NCBI RefSeq assembly: GCF_014701235.1
Contig: NZ_AP022873.1
Location: 1,736,001 to 1,800,000, forward strand
Direction: 5' to 3'
Source of the DNA: Dissulfurispira thermophila
GTDB taxonomy: Bacteria > Nitrospirota > Thermodesulfovibrionia > Thermodesulfovibrionales > Dissulfurispiraceae
Length of the DNA stretch: 64,000 nucleotides
Shown here: positions 24,786-32,699 of the stretch, in pieces
Position numbering within the stretch: position 1 is the first letter of the stretch
How the letters are laid out: each line of letters opens with the position of its first letter
Made by a program: the position numbers and the translations under genes
Notes under the pieces: generated by a model
The model's database searches: none
What the model was told of the DNA's origin: nothing
What the model saw: the letters and a program-made list of their open reading frames with translations, nothing else

Positions 24786-25061
24786 TTAATACGGCAAAAT
24801 ATTATCATATTTTAGAAGTCTTTTTGCAATATCTTCTATTGGAATATACTCTATACCCTCATTTAAAGTCGTATTTGTATATAATCCCAATTTTAACTCC
24901 TTGATCATCTCGAGGTTCAATAAAATATCATCAGATGATTCAAGCCTTCTATCAAAAATATATATATCCACATCATTTAATACTGAAAGTCCTATACTCA
25001 TGCGCAATGCCTCTGATTGCCTATCCCTTACTATGACAGCTATCTTTTTCCTTGCGCCCAT
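24786..25061 (-). CDS. DsrF/TusC-like DsrE-superfamily protein
   Basis: 91 residues with the Rossmann-like start KKIAVIVRDRQSEALRMSIG, then VDIYIFDRRLE and KELKLGLYTNTTLNEGIEYI, the DsrE/DsrF fold order. No cysteine is present, so like many DsrF/TusC subunits it is probably structural. It begins 2 bases after the DsrE-like gene and ends 3 bases before the DsrH-like gene, in one tight operon with the YeeE/YedE transporter. Inferred role: sulfur or selenium trafficking with its partners. Confidence 0.7.
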   Translation of the reverse strand: MGARKKIAVIVRDRQSEALRMSIGLSVLNDVDIYIFDRRLESSDDILLNLEMIKELKLGLYTNTTLNEGIEYIPIEDIAKRLLKYDNILPY

Positions 25062-25063
25062 CT

Positions 25064-25366
25064 TTAAAGTACTATTACTTTATCTGATTCCTTGTTCATA
25101 ACTGCGTTGTCATATTGGCTTCCACATGTAATCCCTTCTGGGGTCTCTTCATCTGAAAGTCCTATCTTCTTTCGATTGAAATCACAAAGGCTCATGGAAA
25201 CACCATCCCTCTCCATAAGGGAAATAATTTTTTTGTCTGTTACCAATCGGCAGCCTTCATCCATGAAAAAAATTAACACCCTATGTCCCTTATTGACTGC
25301 TGTTTCTGTAATGCCAATAATATCGTCTTTATATCTATCTGTGGTAACAAGTATTCCAAGTGTCAT
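25064..25366 (-). CDS. DsrE-family protein
   Basis: 100 residues from ATG 25366 (AGAGGA eight bases upstream; an ATG nine codons earlier is possible). It begins TLGILVTTDRYKDDIIGITE, continues HRVLIFFMDEGCRLV, then MSLCDFNRKKIGL and PEGITCGSQYDNAVM. The three cysteines (in DEGC, SLC and ITC) are conserved in this DsrE-like group, and one is probably the sulfur-carrying residue. It is the first gene of the DsrE-DsrF-DsrH-YedE operon. Partners and the transporter suggest it receives or delivers sulfane sulfur or selenium at the membrane. Confidence 0.78.
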   Translation of the reverse strand: MTLGILVTTDRYKDDIIGITETAVNKGHRVLIFFMDEGCRLVTDKKIISLMERDGVSMSLCDFNRKKIGLSDEETPEGITCGSQYDNAVMNKESDKVIVL

Positions 25367-25437
25367 CTCGATTGTCCTCTGTCTTTGTAGCATAAGGCAG
25401 CAAAAAAAGTAAACCCTAAAGTTGCAAAGGTAATAAA

Positions 25438-27252
25438 CTACATCTCAACCCTCGTAATAACCCCATGCAATTTCCGAGATGGTAGTTTATAAAACTGCAC
25501 AAACGCTGGTGTTAATCTCTTTATGATAGAAAAGGTCTTCCATATTGCACTTTTTGTTGTTATTTCCTCAATACCATAAAAAATAGTCTTTTCTTCTATC
25601 CCCGCCTCTCTCAACAACTCCTCCACATCCACAACCTCCATATACCCATATTGTATCTCAAAGAGCCTAAGTCCTTTTGCTATATCTTCCTTGAAATACC
25701 CTATAACACCAAATGGGTCATCGCGCTTGATTATCGACACAAATATATTGTCTTCATAGATAATGCCATGATAAAACATTGTTTGAGTAATGTAAAATGG
25801 TATCTCCTTTATATCCCTTATCAGAAAGAGAGCTGTACCCTTTATCTTTGGAGATGTTGGATATGCCTTGTTGAACTTATTCAAAAATTCATCGAGCGGC
25901 ATAAACTTCATCATTTTATAAAGCCGCCTCTGCCCTTGTGTATAAAGCATTATAGTCAAAAAAGGTATAGATGCAAGTATTATAGACCAATAGCCGCCAT
26001 GAGGTATCTTATAAAAGTTTGCAGTAAGATATGCAGCATCAACCATAGTAACAAGGAGGGAAATCAACGACAGAGCAGTTTTTTTCTGCCTGTGAAAGAT
26101 CCATGTCATCATAATGCCAGTGAGGGTCATGGTGCCGGTAACCGCAAGTCCATAGGCAGCAGCAAGACGGCTGGACTCCCTAAACTCATGCATGATAAAT
26201 AAGACAGATGCAAGTAAGAACCAGTTTACAATGCCTATATATATCTGCGCCCTCAATTCAGCAGATGTATAGTCAACTTTAAACAATGGCATAACGCGGG
26301 TTTGAATTCCCTGATAGACTATTGAAAACATTCCACTTATCATTGCCTGAGAGGCTATAACAGTCGCAGCAATGCTGAGAACCAGAAAAGGGATGTAAAA
26401 AAATCGAGCCTGACTGAATATCATCTCAAAGAGTACATTCTTTGCATCCGGGTGCTTGATAACATAAGCACCCTGACCGAGATAATTCATAAGAAGTGCA
26501 GCAAATACAAAATACCATGCCCTTAAAATAGGCCTTCTGCCCAAATGTCCCATATCTGCATATAGTGCTTCACCTCCTGTGGCACAAAGAATAACCTCTG
26601 AAAGCACAAAAAAACCCGTAATACCATTGTCGTAAAGAAATTTAAAAGCATAATATGGATTTACAGCACTCACAACAGATGGCACATGAAGTATCGAGAT
26701 AACACCTGAAATCGCTATTGACAAAAACCATGATGCCATTATCGGACCAAATGCACCCGCTACTTTCTCTGTCCCTTTTCTTTGGAAAGCAAAAAGGATA
26801 ATAGCAATAACAGATGCAATAAGAATAAGCACTTCCTGACTTACATGCTCAAAGCCTGGGATAAGAAGCGAACCTTCAACTGCACTAAGAATACTTATGG
26901 CAGGGGTGATAACCCCATCTCCAATGAGAAGGGATATACCTATAAACGAAAGGAGTGTGACAAATGCAGCCTGTCTGCCTGACTTAAGTAAAGGAATGAG
27001 TAATTCTTTAAGAACAATAGTTCCACCTTCGCCTTTCTTTCCAAGACTCATAGCAAGCCATGCATATTCGACTGTTACGAGTATTATTAATGTCCAGACA
27101 ATAAGAGAGAGTACTCCCATTACATTGGCTTCTGTAGGTTTTGTGAGAAGAAAAATAACTGTAAGGGTATATATAGGACTTGTGCCAATGTCTCCAAACA
27201 CAAGGCCAAGTGATTTTATTATGCCTTTTATGGGTGGTTCTTTCTCAAGCAT
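25438..27252 (-). CDS. kup: Kup-type low-affinity potassium transporter
   Basis: 604 residues, the usual Kup length. It starts with the family motif LGLVFGDIGTSPIYTL, contains GGEALYADMGHLG and about twelve helices in the first 430 residues, and ends with a cytoplasmic domain (FYITQTMFYHGIIYEDNIF). Kup imports K+ with protons. The gene is monocistronic, with 45 bases to the DsrE operon that follows on the same strand. Upstream 27253-27394 holds an ATCCCTC-type palindrome half and degenerate repeats. Confidence 0.96.
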   Translation of the reverse strand: MLEKEPPIKGIIKSLGLVFGDIGTSPIYTLTVIFLLTKPTEANVMGVLSLIVWTLIILVTVEYAWLAMSLGKKGEGGTIVLKELLIPLLKSGRQAAFVTLLSFIGISLLIGDGVITPAISILSAVEGSLLIPGFEHVSQEVLILIASVIAIILFAFQRKGTEKVAGAFGPIMASWFLSIAISGVISILHVPSVVSAVNPYYAFKFLYDNGITGFFVLSEVILCATGGEALYADMGHLGRRPILRAWYFVFAALLMNYLGQGAYVIKHPDAKNVLFEMIFSQARFFYIPFLVLSIAATVIASQAMISGMFSIVYQGIQTRVMPLFKVDYTSAELRAQIYIGIVNWFLLASVLFIMHEFRESSRLAAAYGLAVTGTMTLTGIMMTWIFHRQKKTALSLISLLVTMVDAAYLTANFYKIPHGGYWSIILASIPFLTIMLYTQGQRRLYKMMKFMPLDEFLNKFNKAYPTSPKIKGTALFLIRDIKEIPFYITQTMFYHGIIYEDNIFVSIIKRDDPFGVIGYFKEDIAKGLRLFEIQYGYMEVVDVEELLREAGIEEKTIFYGIEEITTKSAIWKTFSIIKRLTPAFVQFYKLPSRKLHGVITRVEM

Positions 27253-27394
27253 CTAATGTCTTATGTCCTCATATATAGTTAATAAAAACCTCGATATTAT
27301 AATATTTTCTCCTCAAATTTTACAGAAATGTTTTATCCCTCACCCTATCCCTCTCCCCAAAAGGGAAAATAGCCTGAAGGCTTAAGCCCAATTA

Positions 27395-27512
27395 CCTCAT
27401 ATGCACTTGCAACAAACACTTTTTAAAGACTTTGAGCAGCGTCTGTCATCTAATTAATAACTTAAAGGATAGTGTTCTATAGTTGATAGGATAGTCAAAT
27501 TGCTTTATATCT
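27395..27512. repeat. Dispersed intergenic repeat, copy 2 with extension
   Basis: CCTCATATGCACTTGCAACA then AACACTTTTTAAAGACTTTG, GCAGCGTCTGTCATCTAA, continuing with TAACTTAAAGGATAGTGTTC and TTGATAGGATAGTCAAATTG. The first half equals 45105-45163; the second half equals 32497-32561. So the family has two modules that occur together or separately. Confidence 0.85.
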
Positions 27513-27976
27513 CAGATTGACAATAGAAACTCATGTGGCGTAATCGCCTCTATAGAAAGGAGGTTTTTAAAATGCCTTGCATCCCAGCTTATAAATACAG
27601 CCTTCCCCGTTATATAATTATTGACAATGTTGGCTATCAGGGCATCTCCAAGACTCGCCTTCCTGTAAATTATATCCATAACAGCTTTAATATGTTTTTC
27701 AGGAAAGATTGAATCCATATCATGCGAAGGAATTATTCCTATCCTATATTTTTCCGGGAGGTAATAAAATAGCTCCTGAATTTGTTGTCTGTTGAGATTA
27801 AAAGACAGTATTCCACATATCTCAAGAAGATTGACAATGCTCGTAATGCCTCTTCCATGTTTTGCAATAAAATCCAGAAAATCACGATTTGTCTTAAAGT
27901 TGCCATCGTTTCTGTATCTGAGATCAATAATGAAGACATTTGTATCTATAAAAACATTTACCTTCTTCTTGTCCAA
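27512..27976 (-). CDS. PIN-domain ribonuclease toxin (VapC-like)
   Basis: 154 residues with the PIN acidic quartet at the right places: VNVFIDTNVFIID (Asp11), NLLEICG (Glu52), KASLGDALIA (Asp111) and ISWDARHF (Asp132). PIN toxins cleave RNA, often tRNA. It is preceded by, and overlaps by 19 bp, a Phd/YefM-like antitoxin gene, the usual antitoxin-first order. Its stop falls exactly at the edge of the dispersed repeat. Confidence 0.88.
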   Translation of the reverse strand: MDKKKVNVFIDTNVFIIDLRYRNDGNFKTNRDFLDFIAKHGRGITSIVNLLEICGILSFNLNRQQIQELFYYLPEKYRIGIIPSHDMDSIFPEKHIKAVMDIIYRKASLGDALIANIVNNYITGKAVFISWDARHFKNLLSIEAITPHEFLLSI

Positions 27977-28215
27977 GCCATAGCCTCTCTTACATTTTTA
28001 AATCTTGGTCTGGTTTTCTTTAATGTATCCTCTATATTGCTCCATGCCTCTTTGAATGGTCGCAAAGACACCTCTTTTAATGACTCGGCGTTTACAGGGG
28101 ATATTAATGCAAAGGGCTTTCCCCTTAAGGTCACCACAACCTTCTCCCCTCTTGAGACCGCCCTCATCGCCTCACCTGTCTTATTCTTTAAATTTTTTGC
28201 TGTCATTGTTTTCAT
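27958..28215 (-). CDS. Phd/YefM-like antitoxin
   Basis: 85 residues: TAKNLKNKTGEAMRAVSRGE KVVVTLRGKPFALISPV is the Phd/YefM DNA-binding N-terminus, followed by an acidic-basic C-terminal toxin-binding tail ending TRRR. GGAG precedes ATG. It overlaps the PIN toxin gene by 19 bp, so the pair is coupled. It should neutralise the toxin and repress the operon. Confidence 0.85.
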   Translation of the reverse strand: MKTMTAKNLKNKTGEAMRAVSRGEKVVVTLRGKPFALISPVNAESLKEVSLRPFKEAWSNIEDTLKKTRPRFKNVREAMAWTRRR

Positions 28216-28369
28216 TGCTATGCTCCTTAAATAGCTATTTTAATTATATTGTAGCTATTCTAAGATTTTATTGCAACTCTCCCTCCGCTGCTAGTATCCC
28301 ATAAAATCTGCCATAAATACTGGACTCCGCATCAAATGCGGAATGACATTTTTTATCTGGATTATGATA

Positions 28370-29075
28370 TTACCTCTCCTTCGCAAACTTGTTATAAAAG
28401 ACCTTTTTGCCGAATTCTGCCAGTCTTATATAAGAGAGCAGGATGATACTTAATGCAAAAAGAAACTCCCTTGGCATAGGACGAAATCCGAGAAGCGACG
28501 AGAAAGGCAGATGAGGTAATATGATCGTTACAATGACAGGATAATCTTTTCTTTCTGATTTGTGTCAACCTCAGCAAATATATTGGCTATTACGCCCTTT
28601 TTTGACACGGACTGAGAGGCCTTTGAAAGGTTAACACTTATGATGGCTGGAAGGAACTGAGGCGTTAAGCCTTTTTCCTGCCTTCCCTGAATAGCGTTAC
28701 CCTTGTCTTTACTGTTTGAAGGAGCCTCTCTACTGCATTTGTGGCGCTGTATTCCTGAATAAAACTTAAAAAACCGCTTACAATGATTATGGCAAGTATA
28801 ATGGCAGTATCTGTGAAGTCTCTGAGTATTGCTGATACAATGCTGGCAAATACTAAAATGAGAATGACGGGGCTCTTGAATTGATCAAAAAACAGTGATA
28901 GCCTTGTTTTCTTCTTTTTCTTCTTTAAGACATTATGTCCAAAGACCGAGAGCCTCTTTTCAGCCTCTGCTTCAGAGAGTCCAGTAATAGATGTCTCAAG
29001 TTGCTGAAGCAATTCATCAATTTCAGTCTCCCAGTATCTGTCCGAACCTTCATTTGTAACACTATCATTATTCAT
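28370..29075 (-). pseudogene. P-type cation ATPase (MgtA-like) collapsed by several internal deletions
   Basis: Fragments occur in the correct order but joined across large gaps. First is the N-terminal 136 codons (GLSEAEAEKRLSVFGHNVL, TM1-TM2), stopped at 28665. Then, in another frame, comes the TM4 region GLTPQFLPAIISVNLSKASQ SVSKKGVI; this joins directly ANIFAEVDTNQKEKIILSL from the P-domain. After one more stop the last membrane segment follows (LLGFRPMPREFLFALSIILL) to TAA at 28370-28372. The actuator domain, DKTGT phosphorylation site, nucleotide domain and most C-terminal helices are missing. A complete gene would be near 2.6 kb; 0.7 kb remains. It overlaps the phosphorylase remnant by 8 bp. 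Confidence 0.85.
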
Positions 29076-29571
29076 CTGCTGATCTCAATGCCTTCTGATA
29101 AAATCTCTCTGCATATTCCTTTACCATTCTTCTTGCACTGAAAAGCGGCCCTGTGCTTTTAATCGCCTCCTTCATGACCTTAACCCATCCATGAGGAATG
29201 CCGTCATCATCCACTCTGTAAAATAATGGAATAATCTCCTTTTCCAGGAGTTCATAAATAGCCCCAGGGTCTGCGATATTTTCTGAAAACCAGCCTCCCT
29301 TTGTATTCATCTCCTTATGAAACCTTGAAATCACTGAATCATAATGCCTGAGATATTCCTCATTCCTCACAGCAGTTTCCAGAACCTCATGGGGAAGTTC
29401 CTTGAGCATCCTGACAGGATTATGCCCACTCTCCTTCCATATCTGCCGGTCAAGCATCTTAAAAAGCATCCTCGCCTCAGGGTGCCAGCTCCACCAGAGA
29501 TTATAGGCAAGTTCTCCAAGATCCGCTATCCTTTCAGGGATAAAAGAAAATCGTTCTTTTATGTCATCCAT
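29068..29571 (-). pseudogene. Alpha-glucan phosphorylase with an in-frame internal deletion
   Basis: 167 residues, open from ATG to stop. Residues 1-95 are the DUF3417 N-terminal domain of GlgP-type alpha-glucan phosphorylase (LGELAYNLWWSWHPEARMLF, WKESGHNPVRML). Residues about 98-167 match the extreme C-terminus of the same enzyme (YELLEKEIIPLFYRVDDDGI PHGWVKVMKEAIKS, RRMVKEYAERFY). The roughly 600-residue catalytic core with the pyridoxal phosphate lysine is absent. It cannot be a phosphorylase; it is a deletion remnant that happens to remain in frame. Confidence 0.85.
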
Positions 29572-29580
29572 GAGTATGCC

Positions 29581-29925
29581 TCATATTTTCTCAACCACTT
29601 CCTTCAGCACAACAGCGTTATTATGCTCCTTATCCTTTGCAGCATACAGCAGGGTAACCGTTCCTCTCTTTGCCTCTGCCCTCAATCTCTCTATGAGCTC
29701 TCCTTGGTCCTTCAATTCCGCTTTATATCTCCTTTTGAATTCCTCCCATTTAGAGGGGTCATGGGAAAACCATTTCCTCAGCTCATCACTCGGTGCAATG
29801 TCCTTAAGCCATTCATCAATCCTTGCTTCTTCCTTCTTTACCCCCCTTGGCCAGAGCCTGTCCACAAGGATTCTCTTTCCATCTCCCTTTGAAGGTGGGT
29901 CATATATACGTTTGAGCTTCAGCAC
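29581..29925 (-). CDS. DUF488 family protein
   Basis: 114 residues, complete DUF488: [40 protein letters not shown], then [19 protein letters not shown] and [19 protein letters not shown]. Family members are small cytosolic proteins of uncertain function, often near stress or carbohydrate genes. ATG follows AGGAGGCAAGGGTGCTGAA-type sequence at a longish distance. It may once have shared an operon with the phosphorylase downstream (9-bp gap). Confidence 0.88.
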   Translation of the reverse strand: MLKLKRIYDPPSKGDGKRILVDRLWPRGVKKEEARIDEWLKDIAPSDELRKWFSHDPSKWEEFKRRYKAELKDQGELIERLRAEAKRGTVTLLYAAKDKEHNNAVVLKEVVEKI

Positions 29926-29945
29926 CCTTGCCTCCTTTCTGATAT

Positions 29946-30605
29946 TTAAATCTTCTCCTGTAACTTCATAACCAGAATCTTAAAATTTTCACTGCTGTAG
30001 TATCTTCTATCCTCTGCCTCAAGGATAGAGCCGAGTTTTACTGAATAGTCCTTCTTCTTAAGAGATAAGATATTATCAATAAGTCTTTTTATTTCATCTT
30101 TTGATGCCTTAATCTCTATCCCCCTTTTCACCAGAAATTCCATATCAAAGACATCCCTTATCTCTTTTCTACCCAAAAATGCCTCAATCTTTGACATCAT
30201 CACCTCCTCTAAGGATAGGCTTCTTACAAGGACCTGTTTATCAGCATATTTGCTGTAGGCGATTGAAAGGTCTGTCTTAAATTTACCTGTCTTCTTTCTA
30301 ATCTCTATCTTGAGGCTTCTTGGGAAGTCCTTTGATTTTATCTCAAATATCATTGTATAAAACTTGTTCTCTGCATCCTTTATGACATAGTATCTGGAGA
30401 GATATTCCTTCAGCCTTCTGAAGTAATCTCTTGCGTCTATCTCTTTATAAAGATAGAAATCAAGGTCAATAGAAAATCTATTCAGACCATAGCATAGCCT
30501 GAGCATAGTGCCACCTGTGAATATGAGGCTATCAAGGAATCTGCCGCTTCTGAGCCTATCAAGAACCTCTATCTCGAACCTCTCCTGTCTGATTAAATCC
30601 TGCAT
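29946..30605 (-). CDS. AbiEii-type nucleotidyltransferase toxin
   Basis: 219 residues with the minimal nucleotidyltransferase signature GGTMLRL (31-37) and SIDLDF (45-50), followed by the lysine/aspartate pair region (SLKIEIRK) and [20 protein letters not shown] of the AbiEii/type IV toxin family. These enzymes inhibit growth by NTP transfer to tRNA, giving abortive infection. The gene overlaps the AbiEi antitoxin gene by 13 bp. Confidence 0.9.
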   Translation of the reverse strand: MQDLIRQERFEIEVLDRLRSGRFLDSLIFTGGTMLRLCYGLNRFSIDLDFYLYKEIDARDYFRRLKEYLSRYYVIKDAENKFYTMIFEIKSKDFPRSLKIEIRKKTGKFKTDLSIAYSKYADKQVLVRSLSLEEVMMSKIEAFLGRKEIRDVFDMEFLVKRGIEIKASKDEIKRLIDNILSLKKKDYSVKLGSILEAEDRRYYSSENFKILVMKLQEKI

Positions 30606-31183
30606 ATATCTCTAACCACCTTTTTTGTCCTTTCAGGAAAGTCCTTTAAGAGGTTCTTTATCATTTTTAAATCAAGTTTATTTATATCAATAGAGTCAAT
30701 ATCAAGGGCATATTTACCAAAGGAATAAAGATACATGGCATCTAAAAATGCCTTTTCCTTAGAAGCGATGAATATATTATCCTGCCTTGTAAATCCAGAG
30801 TAAAGCTCTTTTTTGATCTTGCAAAAATTAAAGATAACTCCCTCAATTTCATATCTGATACTCCTTTTAACAGAGATTGATTCAAAAAAGCCTCTCTGAA
30901 CCTGTGTAGTGACCTCATAAAAGGAAAGGGCGGTCATCAATGATATATAAGATGGAACCTGAAGCATATTGGCAAGTCTGAAGAAGTCCTCAATTGTGTT
31001 TTTATCCCATCTATCCTTTAAGATATAAAGATTCTTTCTTAGCCTGATAAATAAACCCCTTTGAACATACCTTGCACATAATACCTTCGCTGAATTTTCA
31101 TTAATACCCAGCACACTGGCAACATCTTCCACAGTGAAATAGAGAAGACCTGCCAGTTTTTTGCTTAATTCAGGATATTTCAT
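30593..31183 (-). CDS. AbiEi-type antitoxin, winged-helix regulator
   Basis: 196 residues. The N-terminal winged helix (FTVEDVASVLGINENSAKVL, YVQRGLFIRLRKNLYI) is typical of AbiEi antitoxins, followed by the C-terminal domain with PSYISLMTALSFYEVTTQVQ and IASKEKAFLDAMYL. In type IV systems AbiEi represses the operon and counters AbiEii without stable complex formation. Upstream 31184-31317 is AT-rich and contains no gene. Confidence 0.88.
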   Translation of the reverse strand: MKYPELSKKLAGLLYFTVEDVASVLGINENSAKVLCARYVQRGLFIRLRKNLYILKDRWDKNTIEDFFRLANMLQVPSYISLMTALSFYEVTTQVQRGFFESISVKRSIRYEIEGVIFNFCKIKKELYSGFTRQDNIFIASKEKAFLDAMYLYSFGKYALDIDSIDINKLDLKMIKNLLKDFPERTKKVVRDICRI

Positions 31184-31317
31184 TAAGCATATATAATTAA
31201 CATTTTTGATAATTATGTCAACTTATAAACCCACCCCACCTTATCCCCCTTGGCCGATAAGTGCAGGGTTGTGTTCTCTAAGGTCTATCTATCTATGGTA
31301 GCTCAGCCTGCAAGTTT

Positions 31318-31710
31318 CTACACGCTATGAATGAGATAAATCACAAGGAATATCCCTATTGCAAGGACTGCAAGAGCAAGCATGGCATCAAGAATCCTTG
31401 AGGGCTGGTAGGTATCTTCGTCTATCTGTCTTTCAACCTTTTTGTATCTGATAAATGCAAGGACTCCCATCAGGGCGCCGAGGGCAACAAGAAATATGCC
31501 AAAGATAGATGAATAGCCACGGGATGGAGGCATGACCTCTTTACCAAGGGGATAGGACATCTGTCTCACAAAGAGTGAAAACTTCTCAACAACAAATCCA
31601 AAGGCCATTATGCCTATGCTGGTCCGTATCCAGGCAAGGAATGTCCTCTCATTCGCCATGTGGACACGCCTGTTACGGATTTTCGGGACTATGTCATTAT
31701 TGCTCTGCAT
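31318..31710 (-). CDS. DUF202 (YidH-like) membrane protein
   Basis: 130 residues: the family motif ANERTFLAWIRTSIGIMAFG at about 19-38 and three membrane helices (about 28-46, 66-88, 107-128). Function unknown; DUF202 genes often come in pairs. The first 57 coding bases are duplicated at 32277-32333, on the far side of the DUF4258/DUF2283 pair, so the present gene lies downstream of an insertion or tandem duplication. Confidence 0.9.
   Translation of the reverse strand: MQSNNDIVPKIRNRRVHMANERTFLAWIRTSIGIMAFGFVVEKFSLFVRQMSYPLGKEVMPPSRGYSSIFGIFLVALGALMGVLAFIRYKKVERQIDEDTYQPSRILDAMLALAVLAIGIFLVIYLIHSV
31641..31697. repeat. 57-bp direct repeat, copy in the intact DUF202 gene
   Basis: Begins ATGTCCTCTCATTCGCCATG and ends GGACTATGTCAT; identical to 32277-32333. 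It encodes the N-terminus DIVPKIRNRRVHMANERT of DUF202. Confidence 0.95.
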
Positions 31711-31740
31711 ACACTAATTGTTGAATCATAGATAACATTT

Positions 31741-31947
31741 TTATCCTGCTGTCTCTACAGGGGTCATTACACTTATTTCTTTAAGCGTGGCAATCTTGGA
31801 TGCATCAAGTATCTCAATCTCCAGGGGTAAACCTTCTCTGTCAAGATGAAGGATCACACCCTCTTTAAAATCTACAGAATCTACCGGTGTCCCATCTCTG
31901 AGTTCTATCAGGAGAATATCAGATTCCTTTGAATATTTTATCTTCAT
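31741..31947 (-). CDS. DUF2283 protein, antitoxin-like
   Basis: 68 residues from ATG 31947, seven bases after AGGAGGTGG; longer starts are not supported. KIKYSKESDILLIELRDGTP VDSVDFKEGVILHLDREG is the DUF2283 beta fold, ending with a short helix. DUF2283 genes usually follow a DUF4258 gene, as here (29-bp overlap), in what are suspected toxin-antitoxin pairs. Confidence 0.85.
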   Translation of the reverse strand: MKIKYSKESDILLIELRDGTPVDSVDFKEGVILHLDREGLPLEIEILDASKIATLKEISVMTPVETAG

Positions 31948-32269
31948 AAACACCACCTCCTTTAAAGTAACGGTCTGCATACGGGAAATACACAGTAAGC
32001 AATACAGGCAATTCACCTTCATATTCATAGACAGCTCTGACTATATGATCGCCATATCTTCTATGAGCAATGTACCTGTTTCTATGCCCGATTATTACTT
32101 CTTCAGGTAAAATGAGCGTCTCAACTACCATTTCTTCTTTTATTCCCCATTTTTTTATTCTTTCTATAGCATGGTGAAGAAAAAGAACCCTTAAAGTCCT
32201 TTCCCCTATCTTTATTGTATATATCTCTCCCTTGCTGTGGGATTGCTTATCTATAAAACTTATAATCAT
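31919..32269 (-). CDS. DUF4258 protein, RelE-like putative toxin
   Basis: 116 residues. The part VLFLHHAIERIKKWGIKEEM, EEVIIGHRNRYIAHRRYGDH and LPVLLTVYFPYADRYFKGG matches DUF4258, a small family with RelE-like features. Its start codon overlaps the stop of a 25-codon truncated DUF202 reading frame (TAATG), so it is translationally coupled to that leftover. With DUF2283 it forms a two-gene cassette lying between two copies of the DUF202 start. Confidence 0.82.
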   Translation of the reverse strand: MIISFIDKQSHSKGEIYTIKIGERTLRVLFLHHAIERIKKWGIKEEMVVETLILPEEVIIGHRNRYIAHRRYGDHIVRAVYEYEGELPVLLTVYFPYADRYFKGGGVYEDKIFKGI

Positions 32270-32346
32270 TATAGCGATGTCCTCTCATTCGCCATGTGGA
32301 CACGCCTGTTACGGATTTTCGGGACTATGTCATCGCCTTTCTGCAT
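32269..32346 (-). pseudogene. Truncated DUF202 start, now a 25-codon leader ORF
   Basis: ATG 32346 begins MQKGDDIVPKIRNRRVHMAN ERT, the same N-terminus as the intact DUF202 gene, then SL and stop. The match ends exactly where the DUF4258 gene begins. Just upstream (32350-32455) a frame encodes a membrane helix and GRFILYRFAKMNSEG, which looks like the end of another small membrane protein gene that preceded the original DUF202. Confidence 0.8.
32277..32333. repeat. 57-bp direct repeat, copy in the truncated DUF202 ORF
   Basis: Identical to 31641-31697; the two copies are 636 bp apart and flank the DUF4258/DUF2283 cassette. Confidence 0.95.
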
Positions 32347-32468
32347 GACCCTCAGAATTCATTTTAGCAAATCTATATAGAATAAATCTTCCTATCAAAA
32401 TCCCGAGTATCGCATCTCCAAGGATAAGGAGGAGAAAAAGTCCGATATATTAAGCCTATTTTTAACGG

Positions 32469-32561
32469 AGTTTAAAGCCTTTTCGCAGCATCTGTCATCT
32501 AATTGATAACTTAAAGGATAGTGTTCTATAGTTGATAGGATAGTCAAATTGCTTTATATCT
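32469..32561. repeat. Dispersed intergenic repeat, copy 3
   Basis: TCTGTCATCTAATTGATAAC then TTAAAGGATAGTGTTCTATA and GATAGTCAAATTGCTTTATATC match 27443-27512 with two or three differences; the preceding 22 bases are a diverged form of the first module. The surrounding 32347-32699 has no gene apart from this repeat and the membrane-protein fragment described above. Confidence 0.85.
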
Positions 32562-32699
32562 TGCAGGACTGGCTTTGGTAATAGAGACGATGGTCAGATT
32601 TTAATAAAGATACTCCTTACCACTTAGATCAACAAAGCCATATACAGAAGAAGCTCAAAATGAAATTCAACGCATAGGGATACCAGAACAGGAAAAAAA

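Noticed and set aside
31290-31312. GGTAGCTCAGCCTG, resembling a tRNA D-arm
   Set aside because: No acceptor stem, anticodon arm or T-arm can be folded around it. No tRNA or rRNA gene was found in the window.
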